From Acidobacteriota bacterium (GTDB taxonomy: Bacteria; Acidobacteriota; Blastocatellia; RBC074), in NCBI GenBank assembly GCA_016196035.1, contig JACPYM010000113.1:1-64000 (forward strand): a stretch of 64,000 bases of DNA. The letters are read 5' to 3'. The translations under genes and the position numbers were made by a program. Shown here piece after piece: positions 18,944 through 32,461 of this stretch (its first letter is position 1; each line of letters opens with the position of its first letter). A model generated the notes under the pieces. It worked only from the letters and a program-made list of their open reading frames with translations. It did no database searches and was not told where the DNA came from.

Positions 18944-20307
18944 GGTGTCAGGTGTTTTGTGTAAACGGCATTGCCAATGTTAAGGCTGAGCTGGTGCCAG
19001 CCCAGCCAACGGTAAGCGCTCTTCAAAGAGGATGGCAAGCTGTTGCAAGGCCGCTTTCCAATGCTTGATGGGCATCGTCCATTTGCGGCTGACTTGCTCC
19101 AGGCTTAGGTAAATGAGCCGGTAGACGGACGCGTCGTTAGGGAAAGCGCTGCGGCCTTTGAGAATTTTGCGCAGGCTGAAATTCAGCGACTCGATCACGT
19201 TGGTCGTGTAGACGGCCCGGCGAATTTCCGCGGGTAATTCAAACATCGGTCGAATGCGCGCCCAGTTCGCGCGCCAGGATTTGGCGAAGAGCGGGTACTT
19301 TTTGTCCCACTTGATTTGAAAGGCTTCCAACGCGCGCAGGGCTGCGCTTTCGGTCGCTGCCTGGTAGATGGTTTTCAAATCGGCAGTGACCTGTTGGCCA
19401 TCCTGGTCGCTGGTCATGCGCAAGCTGTAACGCACCAGATGCACCACGCAGGTCTGCACGGTCGTGTGCGGGAAAACGCTGGCGACCGCTTCGGGCAAGC
19501 CTTGCAAGCCGTCGCAGCAGAGGCTCAGGATGTCTTGCAAGCCGCGCGCTTGCAGTTCGGTCAGGACTTGTAACCAGAACTTGGCGCCTTCGCCTTGCGC
19601 CAGCCAGAGGCCCAGTAATTCTTTGCGGCCTTCCAGGTTGACGCCGACCGCGACATAGAGCGCTTTGCCGACGACGCGCCCCTCATCACGCACTTTCAAG
19701 TGCAAGGCGTCAAGGTAAACGATGGGCCAGACGGCGGCCAGCGGACGCTCGCGCCATTCGGCCACGCCCGTGCTGACGGCGCTGCACACGTCGGAGACGA
19801 ACTGCGGTGAAATCTCGACAGCGTACTTTTGGCGCAGCAAGTCTTGAATGTCGCGCGTGCTCATCCCGCGCGCATAGAGCGCCAGGATCAGTTCGTCAAA
19901 GCCCTCCCAACGGCGTTCGTACTTGCCGAGCAGTTGCGGCGCGAACGCCCCGTGGCGGTCGCGCGGAATCGCCAACTCCACCGTGGAGTCTTCCGTCTTG
20001 AGGGTTTTGCGGGATGTGCCGTTGCGTGAATTGCCGCTCTTGCGCCCGGCCACGGCGTGTTTTTCGTAGCCCAGCAGATGCGTCAATTCGCCTTGCAGGG
20101 CGTGTTCAATAAAGGCCTTGCGCAAATCTTTGAGCAAGTCTTCAATCTCGCCCGCCGTTTTGCGCTCCGCCAGCAGTTGTTGGAGTAGTTCCGGCGCAAA
20201 GGCCGGGGTGGTTGTTTGGGTATCAGTTTTTGCAGACATCGTGTGTTTCCTTTCTTCTCACCGAAGTGAGTGTTCACGTTGTCCGCTTACACAAAATTTC
20301 TAACACC
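18944..20307 (-). mobile_element. IS256-family insertion sequence
   Basis: Terminal inverted repeats of about 25 bases flank the transposase: GGTGTCAGGTGTTTTGTGTA at 18944 and, inverted, GGTGTTAGAAATTTTGTGTA ending at 20307. The total length is about 1.36 kb, normal for the family. I see no clear target duplication. The left end abuts the K+ channel gene and the right end lies next to a dispersed repeat at 20313. Confidence 0.85.
18980..20239 (-). CDS. IS256-family (mutator-type) transposase
   Basis: This is a 419-residue transposase, full length for IS256. The N-terminal region covers LLAERKTAGEIEDLLKDLRK and SRKTLKTEDSTVELAIPRDR. The Transposase_mut core contains YLDALHLKVRDEGRVVGKAL, LCCDGLQGLPEAVASVFP and QTCVVHLVRYSLR. 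The C-terminal part includes AVYTTNVIESLNFSLRKILK. The Asp residues of LDALH and CDGL fit the DDE triad. The frame is intact and the element looks capable of movement. Confidence 0.95.
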   Translation of the reverse strand: MSAKTDTQTTTPAFAPELLQQLLAERKTAGEIEDLLKDLRKAFIEHALQGELTHLLGYEKHAVAGRKSGNSRNGTSRKTLKTEDSTVELAIPRDRHGAFAPQLLGKYERRWEGFDELILALYARGMSTRDIQDLLRQKYAVEISPQFVSDVCSAVSTGVAEWRERPLAAVWPIVYLDALHLKVRDEGRVVGKALYVAVGVNLEGRKELLGLWLAQGEGAKFWLQVLTELQARGLQDILSLCCDGLQGLPEAVASVFPHTTVQTCVVHLVRYSLRMTSDQDGQQVTADLKTIYQAATESAALRALEAFQIKWDKKYPLFAKSWRANWARIRPMFELPAEIRRAVYTTNVIESLNFSLRKILKGRSAFPNDASVYRLIYLSLEQVSRKWTMPIKHWKAALQQLAILFEERLPLAGLAPAQP

Positions 20308-20312
20308 TTCGT

Positions 20313-20379
20313 TACGCTCCCTACTGGTCGCGGTACCGATTCAGTGCCCATCATTTTCAAGTTGATGAAGCACTAGGCG
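20313..20379 (+). repeat. Dispersed ~67-bp repeat, copy 1
   Basis: The sequence from CTCCCTACTGGTCGCGGTAC to TTGATGAAGCACTAGGC matches 35499-35565, with scattered substitutions. No coding role is visible. It directly borders the right end of the IS256-family element. Confidence 0.65.
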
Positions 20380-20406
20380 CGGAAAAGGCCGTGTCGCACT
20401 AACATC

Positions 20407-21153
20407 TCAGCTTTGTGCGCGCAGCCGGGCCAGATCTTCGCGCAAGCGGGCGAGTTCGGCCTCAGCTTGCTGGCGGGCCGCGGCCTCAGCCGCAGCATGC
20501 GCTTCGGCTTGCTGTTGCGCAGCTTCGGCTTGCTGTTGCGCAGCTTCGGCTTGCTGGCGCGCGGCTATCTCTTCTCGTCTAGTCGGCAAAAACAAACCGG
20601 TGCGCGGTTCACGTAAGCGCAACGTCTCGCCCGTGTCCACCACATCCAATCCCAAGGTTTCACTGTGCGCCACGCCATTCTCGATTTCGATTTCTTTGTA
20701 ATGCCCATCCACCAGCCGGAAAGCGGCCAAGCCTTCAGGTAACCAATCGTATTCGGGGTCATAGAGAAAGTATTCCCGCACACCCCAACGCGCGTACAAG
20801 GTGGACTTTTGCTGTGTGTCGTTGAGGATCGTACCGCGCGACGAAATCTCAAACACGGTCTCCGGCGCGCGCCCTTCTTCCCAAAGTTTGTAAATGCGCC
20901 GGACGTGTTTCGGCACGCCACGCACAACGAAGACGTCTGGCGCCACACGCTTCTTCCGATCACCTTGCACGTAGTAGATCAACAGATTGCTCGACACATA
21001 TACGTCTGTCTGGACTTCGTAATAGGCCTCCAAACTGGCATACAGTTCCAAGATCAAGTTGCGATGCAAGTCAGTTTCGGCCATCGGTTCACCATCTGTT
21101 TCGGGATAATAGATTTCTCTGGTTACGGTTTGTTTCGCTGGACTTGTGCTCAT
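20407..21153 (-). CDS. Uma2 family nuclease-like protein with repetitive coiled-coil tail
   Basis: This is a 248-residue protein. The core (about residues 10-175) is Uma2-like: YYPETDGEPMAETDLHR, RVAPDVFVVRG with the conserved PD, ETVFEISSRGTILNDTQQKS, then YARWGVREYFLYDPEYDWLP. The C-terminal 55 residues are a Q/A/E-rich coiled coil containing tandem AEAAQQQ heptads encoded by a 21-base repeat. Such tails are common on Uma2 proteins and vary in length between strains. The role is unknown. Confidence 0.88.
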   Translation of the reverse strand: MSTSPAKQTVTREIYYPETDGEPMAETDLHRNLILELYASLEAYYEVQTDVYVSSNLLIYYVQGDRKKRVAPDVFVVRGVPKHVRRIYKLWEEGRAPETVFEISSRGTILNDTQQKSTLYARWGVREYFLYDPEYDWLPEGLAAFRLVDGHYKEIEIENGVAHSETLGLDVVDTGETLRLREPRTGLFLPTRREEIAARQQAEAAQQQAEAAQQQAEAHAAAEAAARQQAEAELARLREDLARLRAQS

Positions 21154-21173
21154 GATTTACCTCGCAAAATATT

Positions 21174-25604
<4,431 letters not shown>

Positions 25605-25765
25605 AACACCTCTCTCAGATTGATTCACACTACAATTGGAAGGTCAGAGCCTCCTGCGCGCGCATTTCTTAGTGGGCAAGCCGGGGCCGTGATTCTCATT
25701 ACGGAAAGTGTGCGGTATCCTAAAGCCATTCCACGTCACAGACAAGATTTGTCACGGAGTAGCCG

Positions 25766-27577
25766 GTGCAACAAACTTCTCGAACTGCCTTCCGCAAAAT
25801 TCTGATCGCCAATCGCGGCGAGATCGCGCTCCGCATTATGCGCACCTGCCGCGCGCTGGGCATCGCCAGCGTCGCGGTGTATTCCGACGCCGATGCTGAC
25901 GCGCCGCACACGTGCTTTGCTGATGAAGCGGTGCGCATTGGCCCCGCGCCCAGCAGCGAGTCTTACCTGAACGGCGCGTGCATCGTCGAAACGGCCCAAC
26001 GCATGGGCTGCGATGCAATCCATCCCGGCTACGGTTTTTTGTCAGAGAACGCCGCGTTTGCCGAAGCGTGTACGGCGGCGGGCATGGTTTTCATCGGCCC
26101 GTCGCCAGCAGCGATTCGGCAGATGGGGTCGAAACGCGCCGCGCGGCAATTGGTCGCGGCGGCGGGTGTACCGACGGTGCCGGGTTACGATGGCGAACAG
26201 CAAAGCGTTGCGCATTTGCACGCAGAAATGCTGCGCATCGGCTTTCCCGTGTTGATCAAAGCTTCGGCGGGCGGCGGCGGCAAAGGGATGCGCGTGGTGC
26301 GTGCGGAAAGCGAGGTTGACGAGGCGCTGGCCGGAGCGCGGCGCGAAGCCGAGAAATCGTTTGGCGACGGCACACTGTTGCTCGAAAAGTTTATCGAACA
26401 GGCGCGCCACGTTGAGATTCAGATTTTCGGCGATGCGCACGGCAACCTCGTGCATCTGTTTGAACGCGACTGCTCGTTGCAACGGCGGCATCAAAAGATC
26501 ATTGAAGAAAGCCCTGCGCCCGCCGTCTCGCCGGAATTGCGGGCAGCGATGGGCGCGGCGGCGGTCAAGATTGGCGAGGCCATCGGCTACGTCAACGCGG
26601 GCACGGTCGAGTTCATCCTAGACCGTGACGGCGCGTTCTATTTCATCGAAGTCAACACACGCTTGCAGGTTGAACATCCAGTAACAGAGATGGTCACGGG
26701 GCTGGATTTGGTGCAACTGCAAATCGCCGTGGCCGAGGGCCAGCCGTTGCCGTTTGCTCAAACTGACCTGCATGTTCACGGGCACGCCATCGAGGCGCGG
26801 TTGTATGCTGAGGACCCGCGTAACGACTTCCTGCCCGCCACCGGCACGTTGCACGAGTGGACATTGCCGGAAGGCAGCGCGGGTTTGCGTATTGATGCGG
26901 GCGTCGAACGCGGCAGCGAGGTGGGGATTTACTACGATCCGCTACTGGCAAAGTTGATTGCGCACAGCGCGGATCGTGCTGAAGCGTTGCGCAAGCTGTG
27001 TTACGGCTTGCGCCGTCTGTCGGTGCAGGGCGTGACGACCAATCGGGACTTTCTGGTGCGCTTGCTCGACAGCGCTGGCTTCCGCAACGGGCAAGCGACG
27101 ACCGGCTTTATTGGCGAAAACCTGGCAGCCCTCTTGGCAGATGACCGCGCCGAGTTGGAACTGGCTTCGGCCATCGCGGTGATTTTGCAGTTGCAGCAGC
27201 AAGGGCAAGCTGGCGATGCGCTGGCGCGGGAATTACCACCGGGCTATCGCAACAACCCGTTTCGCAATCCTTCGCTTAAGCTGCTTATGGGCGAGCGTGA
27301 ACAGGAATTTGTTTGGCGCTGGTTGTCAGAGAACGCGGTTGAGTTTCTGCTGCCCAATACGACCGTGCGGGCCGTATTGCTGGCACACAACGACAACCAA
27401 GTGCGCCTGGCAATTGACGGTGTGCAACGTTCATTCACCATCACCAACGCGGACGAGCAATTCTATGTGCATTCCAGTTTGGGTTCCTGTACGCTGCGCA
27501 AGCTTTCACGGTACCCCGAACATCAAACCACTGCCGAGGCGGGTTCCGCCAATTCGCCCATGCCGGGCCGGTCTTGA
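25766..27577 (+). CDS. Biotin carboxylase subunit of an acyl-CoA carboxylase (truncated by frameshift)
   Basis: This 603-residue frame starts at GTG 25766, preceded by GGAG. It covers the biotin carboxylase N-domain (FRKILIANRGEIALRIMRTC), ATP-grasp (KASAGGGGKGMRVVRAESEV), the active-site region (FYFIEVNTRLQVEHPVTEM) and the C-domain (GHAIEARLYAEDPRNDFLPA). It then has the linker typical of methylcrotonyl- or propionyl-CoA carboxylase alpha subunits. It stops just after SPMPGR, exactly where the carrier domain should begin. One extra G in the CCGG-TCTTGAAG region near 27571 would join it to the biotin carrier domain. The neighbouring acyl-CoA dehydrogenase suggests branched-chain or fatty-acid catabolism. 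No carboxyltransferase subunit is in the window. Confidence 0.9.
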   Translation: MQQTSRTAFRKILIANRGEIALRIMRTCRALGIASVAVYSDADADAPHTCFADEAVRIGPAPSSESYLNGACIVETAQRMGCDAIHPGYGFLSENAAFAEACTAAGMVFIGPSPAAIRQMGSKRAARQLVAAAGVPTVPGYDGEQQSVAHLHAEMLRIGFPVLIKASAGGGGKGMRVVRAESEVDEALAGARREAEKSFGDGTLLLEKFIEQARHVEIQIFGDAHGNLVHLFERDCSLQRRHQKIIEESPAPAVSPELRAAMGAAAVKIGEAIGYVNAGTVEFILDRDGAFYFIEVNTRLQVEHPVTEMVTGLDLVQLQIAVAEGQPLPFAQTDLHVHGHAIEARLYAEDPRNDFLPATGTLHEWTLPEGSAGLRIDAGVERGSEVGIYYDPLLAKLIAHSADRAEALRKLCYGLRRLSVQGVTTNRDFLVRLLDSAGFRNGQATTGFIGENLAALLADDRAELELASAIAVILQLQQQGQAGDALARELPPGYRNNPFRNPSLKLLMGEREQEFVWRWLSENAVEFLLPNTTVRAVLLAHNDNQVRLAIDGVQRSFTITNADEQFYVHSSLGSCTLRKLSRYPEHQTTAEAGSANSPMPGRS

Positions 27578-27756
27578 AGATTCTGGTCGAAGCCGGTCAG
27601 CAGGTCGCACGCGGCGAAGCGCTGCTCATTCTTGAGGCAATGAAGATGGAACACACGATGCGCGCGGCAGTGGACGGCATCGTTGAAGCGATTTTGGTCA
27701 AACCCGGTGCGGTCGTCGCGCCCGGCGAAGTTCTCATTCACGTCAAACCAACTTGA
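27574..27756 (+). pseudogene. Biotin carboxyl carrier domain, detached by frameshift
   Basis: This short frame has KILVEAGQQVARGEALLILE followed by AMKMEHT, the biotinylation motif in which the lysine of AMKM is modified, and a final strand region ending in GEVLIHVKP. It is the missing C-terminal domain of the upstream carboxylase subunit, shifted by one base. It is either a sequencing or assembly error in a G run or a real disabling mutation. Confidence 0.85.
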
Positions 27757-27766
27757 CGAATACCGG

Positions 27767-27857
27767 TTCGACAAGCTGCCAGCTTGTCGGTGACTTGACT
27801 GGCAGCCCATTGGATCAAACGTCACACCTTCGACAGGCTGGCAGCTTGTCGAACATT
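27767..27857. repeat. Pair of TTCGACAAGCTGCCAGCTTGTCG palindromes
   Basis: Two near-identical palindromes occur between the carrier domain and the acyl-CoA dehydrogenase: CGACAAGCTGCCAGCTTGTC and CGACAGGCTGGCAGCTTGTC. Each could form a hairpin in RNA and may modulate read-through in the operon. Confidence 0.65.
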
Positions 27858-27874
27858 CTGCGGAGGAAACTTCC

Positions 27875-29047
27875 ATGACAACCGCTGCTGCACCAGCGAC
27901 CGAACGCACCTTCCCTTACTTCACCGAAGAACACGCGATGCTGCGTGACACAGTGAAGCAATTCTGTGAACGCGAAATCGCCCCGCACGCCGAAGACTGG
28001 GACGAAGCGGGCATCTTCCCGCGCGAGTTGTTCAAAAAGGCCGCCGACCTGGGCTTGTTCGGCATTCGCCTTAATCCGCATTACGGCGGCAGTGGCCTGG
28101 ATTGGTGGGCGACGGCGGCTTATTTGGAAGGCATTTCCTACGCCAACAATGGCGGCGTGGGAATGGCGTTGATGGTGCAATCCGACATCACGCTGCCGGT
28201 GCTGGATGAGTTGGGCACGCCCGAACAGAAGGAGGAATTCCTGCGTCCAGGGATTGCGGGCGATTGGATTGCGGCGCTGGGCATCAGCGAGCCGGGCGGC
28301 GGTTCGGATGTGGCGAATCTGAAAACTAAAGCTGTGATTGATGGCGATGATTTCGTCATCTCCGGTCAAAAGCTCTGGATCACCAATGGCACGCGCGCCG
28401 ATTTCATCATCCTGGCCGTGCGCACGGGCGACGAAGGGCACAAAGGTATTTCGATGGTGCTCTTCCCCACCAAAACGCCGGGCTTCAGCGTCGGCAAGAA
28501 GCTCAAAAAGATCGGCATGTTGTCTTCGGATACGGCGGAGTTGTTCTTTGACAACTGCCGCATCCCGCGCCGGTATCTGTTGGGCGAATTGAATCGCGGC
28601 TTCTATTACACGATGACCAACTTTCAGGGCGAACGACTGGCAGCGGCGTTGGGCGCGGTTTACAAGATGGAACGCTCGATTGAGTACGCCATCAATTACG
28701 GCAAGGAACGCAAGGCTTTCGGTCAGCCGATTGGCTCATTCCAAGTTTGGCGGCACAAATTCGCCGAGCATCTGGCGAGTATCGAAGCCGCCAAATGGCT
28801 CTGTTACCGCGCGCTCGACTTGCTCAATCGCGGCGAGCGGGCTGTGCGCGAGATCACGATGGCCAAGCTGGTGTGCAGTGAATTGGATCAAAAGGTGATG
28901 TATGACTGCATGCAGATCATGGGCGGCTTTGCGTATACGACCGAATATCCGATTGGCCGCGCCTGGCGTGATGCGCGCTTGAACACGATCGGCGCGGGCG
29001 CGTCAGAAATCATGAAAGAGATCATCGCCAAAGACGCCAAATTGTAA
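27875..29047 (+). CDS. Acyl-CoA dehydrogenase
   Basis: This is a 390-residue flavoprotein of normal length. It catalyses alpha,beta-dehydrogenation of an acyl-CoA with transfer of electrons to ETF. FAD-binding signatures are present ([33 protein letters not shown]), as is the C-terminal helical domain ([36 protein letters not shown]). The usual C-terminal catalytic Glu position reads IGAGASEI rather than YEGTSE. The candidate base is instead the Glu in NFQGERL, as in long-chain and isovaleryl-CoA dehydrogenases. GGAGG precedes the ATG. It probably works with the biotin carboxylase upstream. Confidence 0.93.
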   Translation: MTTAAAPATERTFPYFTEEHAMLRDTVKQFCEREIAPHAEDWDEAGIFPRELFKKAADLGLFGIRLNPHYGGSGLDWWATAAYLEGISYANNGGVGMALMVQSDITLPVLDELGTPEQKEEFLRPGIAGDWIAALGISEPGGGSDVANLKTKAVIDGDDFVISGQKLWITNGTRADFIILAVRTGDEGHKGISMVLFPTKTPGFSVGKKLKKIGMLSSDTAELFFDNCRIPRRYLLGELNRGFYYTMTNFQGERLAAALGAVYKMERSIEYAINYGKERKAFGQPIGSFQVWRHKFAEHLASIEAAKWLCYRALDLLNRGERAVREITMAKLVCSELDQKVMYDCMQIMGGFAYTTEYPIGRAWRDARLNTIGAGASEIMKEIIAKDAKL

Positions 29048-29424
29048 GTTGGTTGTAGGGAGAAGTCTGACACTTAGCCACGGACTTCTTCCTATCGGCT
29101 TGTCTGAAAAAAAGCTTGCCTTGCCTAACCAATCTGAATATGCTCCGGCTCCCACGCTACAGAGCGCAACTCTGTGGTCTTCACTTTAGAAGAATCGCGA
29201 AGAAGGAATGGTTGGTGTTTGGTGTGATTGCGGTTCCCTGCTGCCATCTTACCTTGCTACGCACTGCGCCCATAAGAGAACGACGCCAGCCGTAAGGCAG
29301 TTAAACAGACAATCACCACGAGTTGCTTGTCGCGCAAACAGCAAACAGCCGGCGATGACGTCGCAGCCAGTTCTACGGCCGCCCGTGCCTGTCACGTTCG
29401 TTCGCCAGGATTGAGGGTCAGGGT
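29048..29424. other. Intergenic stretch before the kinase-like pair
   Basis: It contains a weak hairpin (GGAGAAGTC ... GACTTCTTCC, about 29059-29092) that could end the acyl-CoA dehydrogenase transcript, and an ACAGAGCGCAACTCTGT palindrome near 29159. No gene is supported. Confidence 0.4.
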
Positions 29425-32214
29425 ATGCAGGAATGGATTGGGCCAGGCATGGTGCTCGGCGACTACCAAATCGTTGCGAGAATCGAACACGAAGTCTTTC
29501 TTGTCCGCGCAGAGAATGGGAGCGCGGCCACGCTCAAATTGCTTGCCGGTCATCTGGCGTGGGAACCAGCCACGCTGAAGCGCTTTATCAATGCCGTCAA
29601 GGCCGCCCCGCCGCTCGATCATCGCAATATTTGCCGCACCTTCGATGCGGGCGCAACCCAAGGCGGGCGTCCCTTCGTCGTCAGCGAAGTGGTGCATGGC
29701 CGCCCGCTGAGCGCACTGGAAATCGGCTTAGGACGCACGCTGGCCGCGCGCCTGGAACTCGCCAGCCAAATCGCCGAGGCCGTCGCCGCCGCGCACGCCT
29801 GCGGGGTCTTGCATCTTGAGCTAACGCCCAACAAGGTCTTGGTGGAATATGACCGCCAACTCAAAGACGCCCATTGGATCAACGAATATGCAGACAAGGT
29901 GAATGAATCTTTGGTCGCGCTCAATTTTGCGGGCCGCGTCAAAGTCCTGGATTTCGCCGTTATGATGGCGGCCCTGGGCGCGCCGCTCAACCGCGATACC
30001 TTTTCGCTACAGCCCTTCACGTCGAAAGAAACACTGCCTTATTGCAGCCCCGAGTGGGTGAGCGGTGAAAAGCTGACCCCGCAATCAGACATCTTCAGCT
30101 TAGGCGTGCTGGTGTATGAATTGTTGACCGGCAATCGCCCGTTCGCCGGCGAAACGCTGGAGGAAATCCGCTGGTCAATTTTCACCGATGAGCCGCAATC
30201 GCTGACGGATTTCGTCCCCGAACTCAGTCTCTCGATCAATCAAGCGGTCTTAAAGGCTTTGGCCAAAGACCCCGAACAACGGTTTCGCACAGCAGGCGCG
30301 TTCGCCCAAGCCTTGCGCGGCCTGATGCATGAGGAAACCGAAAGCGAGTTGCAACGCGCCGCCGCCGCCGCCCGCGAGGCGCGCTCGCTCAAGCTACGCT
30401 GGCAGGGGTTTTGGCCGCAGGTGCTGGCTTGGTTGAATAATCATTGGCGGCGCGGTGTGGCAGGCAGCATTGTGCTGTTTGAGATTTTCTTTATCGCCGC
30501 GATCTTGATTCACTCGCAGCGCGGTGCGCGCGAAGAAGCCGCCATTGACGGCCCGCGCGAAGGGGTGCCCCTGACACGCCTGACGCACCAAGGCACCGTC
30601 CACGCGGCGGCGCTGGCACCCGATGGAAAAGGGTTGGCGTATCTGATCGAAGAACCTGAACGTCAGAGCATTCTGTTCAATCCCTTTGGCCAGCAAACCA
30701 AGGACGGCAAACCCCTGCCCGAAATCTTGCTGGTGACTTCCAAAACCGCCCAACTCTCGGCGTTGACCTGCGCCCCCAGCGGCGATTTTGTTTATTACTT
30801 AAGCAACTTGCCCGGTGCCGCTGCGGAATTGAAACGCGTGCCGCTTAGTGGCGGGCCAGTACAAAGCCTCTTGCCTGAGGCCGCCAGTCCGGTGGGCTTT
30901 GCGCCGGATCGTAAACAATTCGCCTTGGCGCGTTCGCAAGGCGAGCAGACCCAAATCGTCATTAGCGGACTAAATGGACAGAGCTTGCGTGTGCTGGGTA
31001 GCTGGCCGATCTCAAATGCCTTGGCGAATGTCGCCCCGGCCTGGTCGCACGATGGCAAGACAATCGTTTGCGGATTGCGGCCTGCCGGGCATGATTTCGG
31101 CTATGCGTTAATCGCCCTGGACGTGGCGAGCGGTCAGCAACGCACGCTGGCGGATGGTCAATGGGTTGAAATCTACGGGCTGGGCTGGCTGCCCGGCGAT
31201 CAAGCCTTATTCGTGAATGCGCGCCGGCTCGGCACTGATAAAGGCCAAATCTGGCGGGTCAACACGGAGACTCGGCAGCTTACAGCCTTGACGCAAGGCG
31301 TAGACGATTATCGCGGTCTGAGTTTGAGTGGCGATGGCAGCCGCTTGCTCACGGTTTATACCGAACACAGAGCCTCGCTTTGGCTGGGGCTGGATGAACA
31401 GGCGCAGCCCTTATCCGCAACCAACATTGAAGCACACGCCGGGTTCACCTGGCTGAATGACAATCAGCTTGTTTACGCAGTCGCGCGCGCCGCTGAAATG
31501 GAATTGCGCGAAACGGCCACCGATGGCAAACCATCAAAACTCTTTGGCAAACTCGAGGCGGGCATCAGGCCATTGGGGTTTGCCGCCGCCAGCACCACCG
31601 ACACGCAAAATCCTGGCGTGATTTTTGCGGCAGCCCAAGAGCGCACTCTCAACCTTTGGCAAGGCGTACATGGCAGCGCCATCCGGCCACTTACTACATT
31701 GCCGTTTGCGCTGTGGCCGCAGTTGACCGCGGAGGGTCACAAGTTGCTTTATTCGAAACTGGTCAATGGCAAAGCCACGCTGGAACTCAAACCGCTTGGC
31801 GCTGAGACAGGCACGCAGCTTTTAGAACGCGGCGTTTGGGGCGGCGTCGCTTCGCCAAAGGGCGATTTGTTGGCCGCCAATGCGTTTGTTGAAAAACTGG
31901 GCCAATGGCAATTGCGCATCTGGCCTTTGAACGGTGGCCCGGCGGTGCAAGTCTTCGAGTTGCCGGGGGGCCAGCCGCGACGCTTGCGCTGGACGCCGGA
32001 TGGCAGCGCGCTGGTTTATACAGTGGCCGAGCATGGCGCAGACAATCTTTGGCAACAGCCTCTCGCGGGTGGATCGGCTACCCCGCTGACCAAACTTAGC
32101 AAACAACACCTTTATGATTTCGCCTGGTCACCGGCGGGAAAACACCTTGCGCTTTTACGGGGTGAACCGCAAAGCGATGCCGTTTTGCTTGCAACAGACA
32201 AGCTGCCACATTAA
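29425..32214 (+). CDS. Membrane pseudokinase with periplasmic beta-propeller, paralogue 1
   Basis: This is a 929-residue protein. Residues 8-290 are a Ser/Thr-kinase-like fold: K38 in ATLKLL, SPEWVSGEKLTPQSDIFSLG and VLKALAKDPEQRFRTA are conserved. The glycine loop is absent, however, and the catalytic loop reads HLELTPNK (H130 to K137). The catalytic Asp is therefore Glu, the Lys is Thr and the Asn is Lys. DFG is DFA (D176). A membrane helix follows (about 342-363, SIVLFEIFFIAAILI). The rest is a WD40/PD40 TolB-like propeller (LTHQGTVHAAALAPDGKGLA, PAWSHDGKTIVCGL). The architecture is typical of Acidobacteriota sensor kinases, but this one is probably catalytically dead. Confidence 0.88.
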   Translation: MQEWIGPGMVLGDYQIVARIEHEVFLVRAENGSAATLKLLAGHLAWEPATLKRFINAVKAAPPLDHRNICRTFDAGATQGGRPFVVSEVVHGRPLSALEIGLGRTLAARLELASQIAEAVAAAHACGVLHLELTPNKVLVEYDRQLKDAHWINEYADKVNESLVALNFAGRVKVLDFAVMMAALGAPLNRDTFSLQPFTSKETLPYCSPEWVSGEKLTPQSDIFSLGVLVYELLTGNRPFAGETLEEIRWSIFTDEPQSLTDFVPELSLSINQAVLKALAKDPEQRFRTAGAFAQALRGLMHEETESELQRAAAAAREARSLKLRWQGFWPQVLAWLNNHWRRGVAGSIVLFEIFFIAAILIHSQRGAREEAAIDGPREGVPLTRLTHQGTVHAAALAPDGKGLAYLIEEPERQSILFNPFGQQTKDGKPLPEILLVTSKTAQLSALTCAPSGDFVYYLSNLPGAAAELKRVPLSGGPVQSLLPEAASPVGFAPDRKQFALARSQGEQTQIVISGLNGQSLRVLGSWPISNALANVAPAWSHDGKTIVCGLRPAGHDFGYALIALDVASGQQRTLADGQWVEIYGLGWLPGDQALFVNARRLGTDKGQIWRVNTETRQLTALTQGVDDYRGLSLSGDGSRLLTVYTEHRASLWLGLDEQAQPLSATNIEAHAGFTWLNDNQLVYAVARAAEMELRETATDGKPSKLFGKLEAGIRPLGFAAASTTDTQNPGVIFAAAQERTLNLWQGVHGSAIRPLTTLPFALWPQLTAEGHKLLYSKLVNGKATLELKPLGAETGTQLLERGVWGGVASPKGDLLAANAFVEKLGQWQLRIWPLNGGPAVQVFELPGGQPRRLRWTPDGSALVYTVAEHGADNLWQQPLAGGSATPLTKLSKQHLYDFAWSPAGKHLALLRGEPQSDAVLLATDKLPH

Positions 32215-32461
32215 CCCGCTTCCGCCTTCCCAACCGCCGCGCAGCAAGAAAAAAATCCCGTCGTGCCGTCAGCGAGCCTCAGTGTCGCAGGTTTACACCG
32301 GTCTCGCCGTAGCGCAACGTCCTCATCCTCATACTCTCAGGCCATCTTTGGTTGAAAATTGCAAAAAAACCTCGCTATCTACCAGTCATTTTGTTTATTA
32401 TCCAGACGTTCCCTGTCCCTAACAGAGGTGATTGAAGACTCAAGTTGAGTGGAGATCGGTG

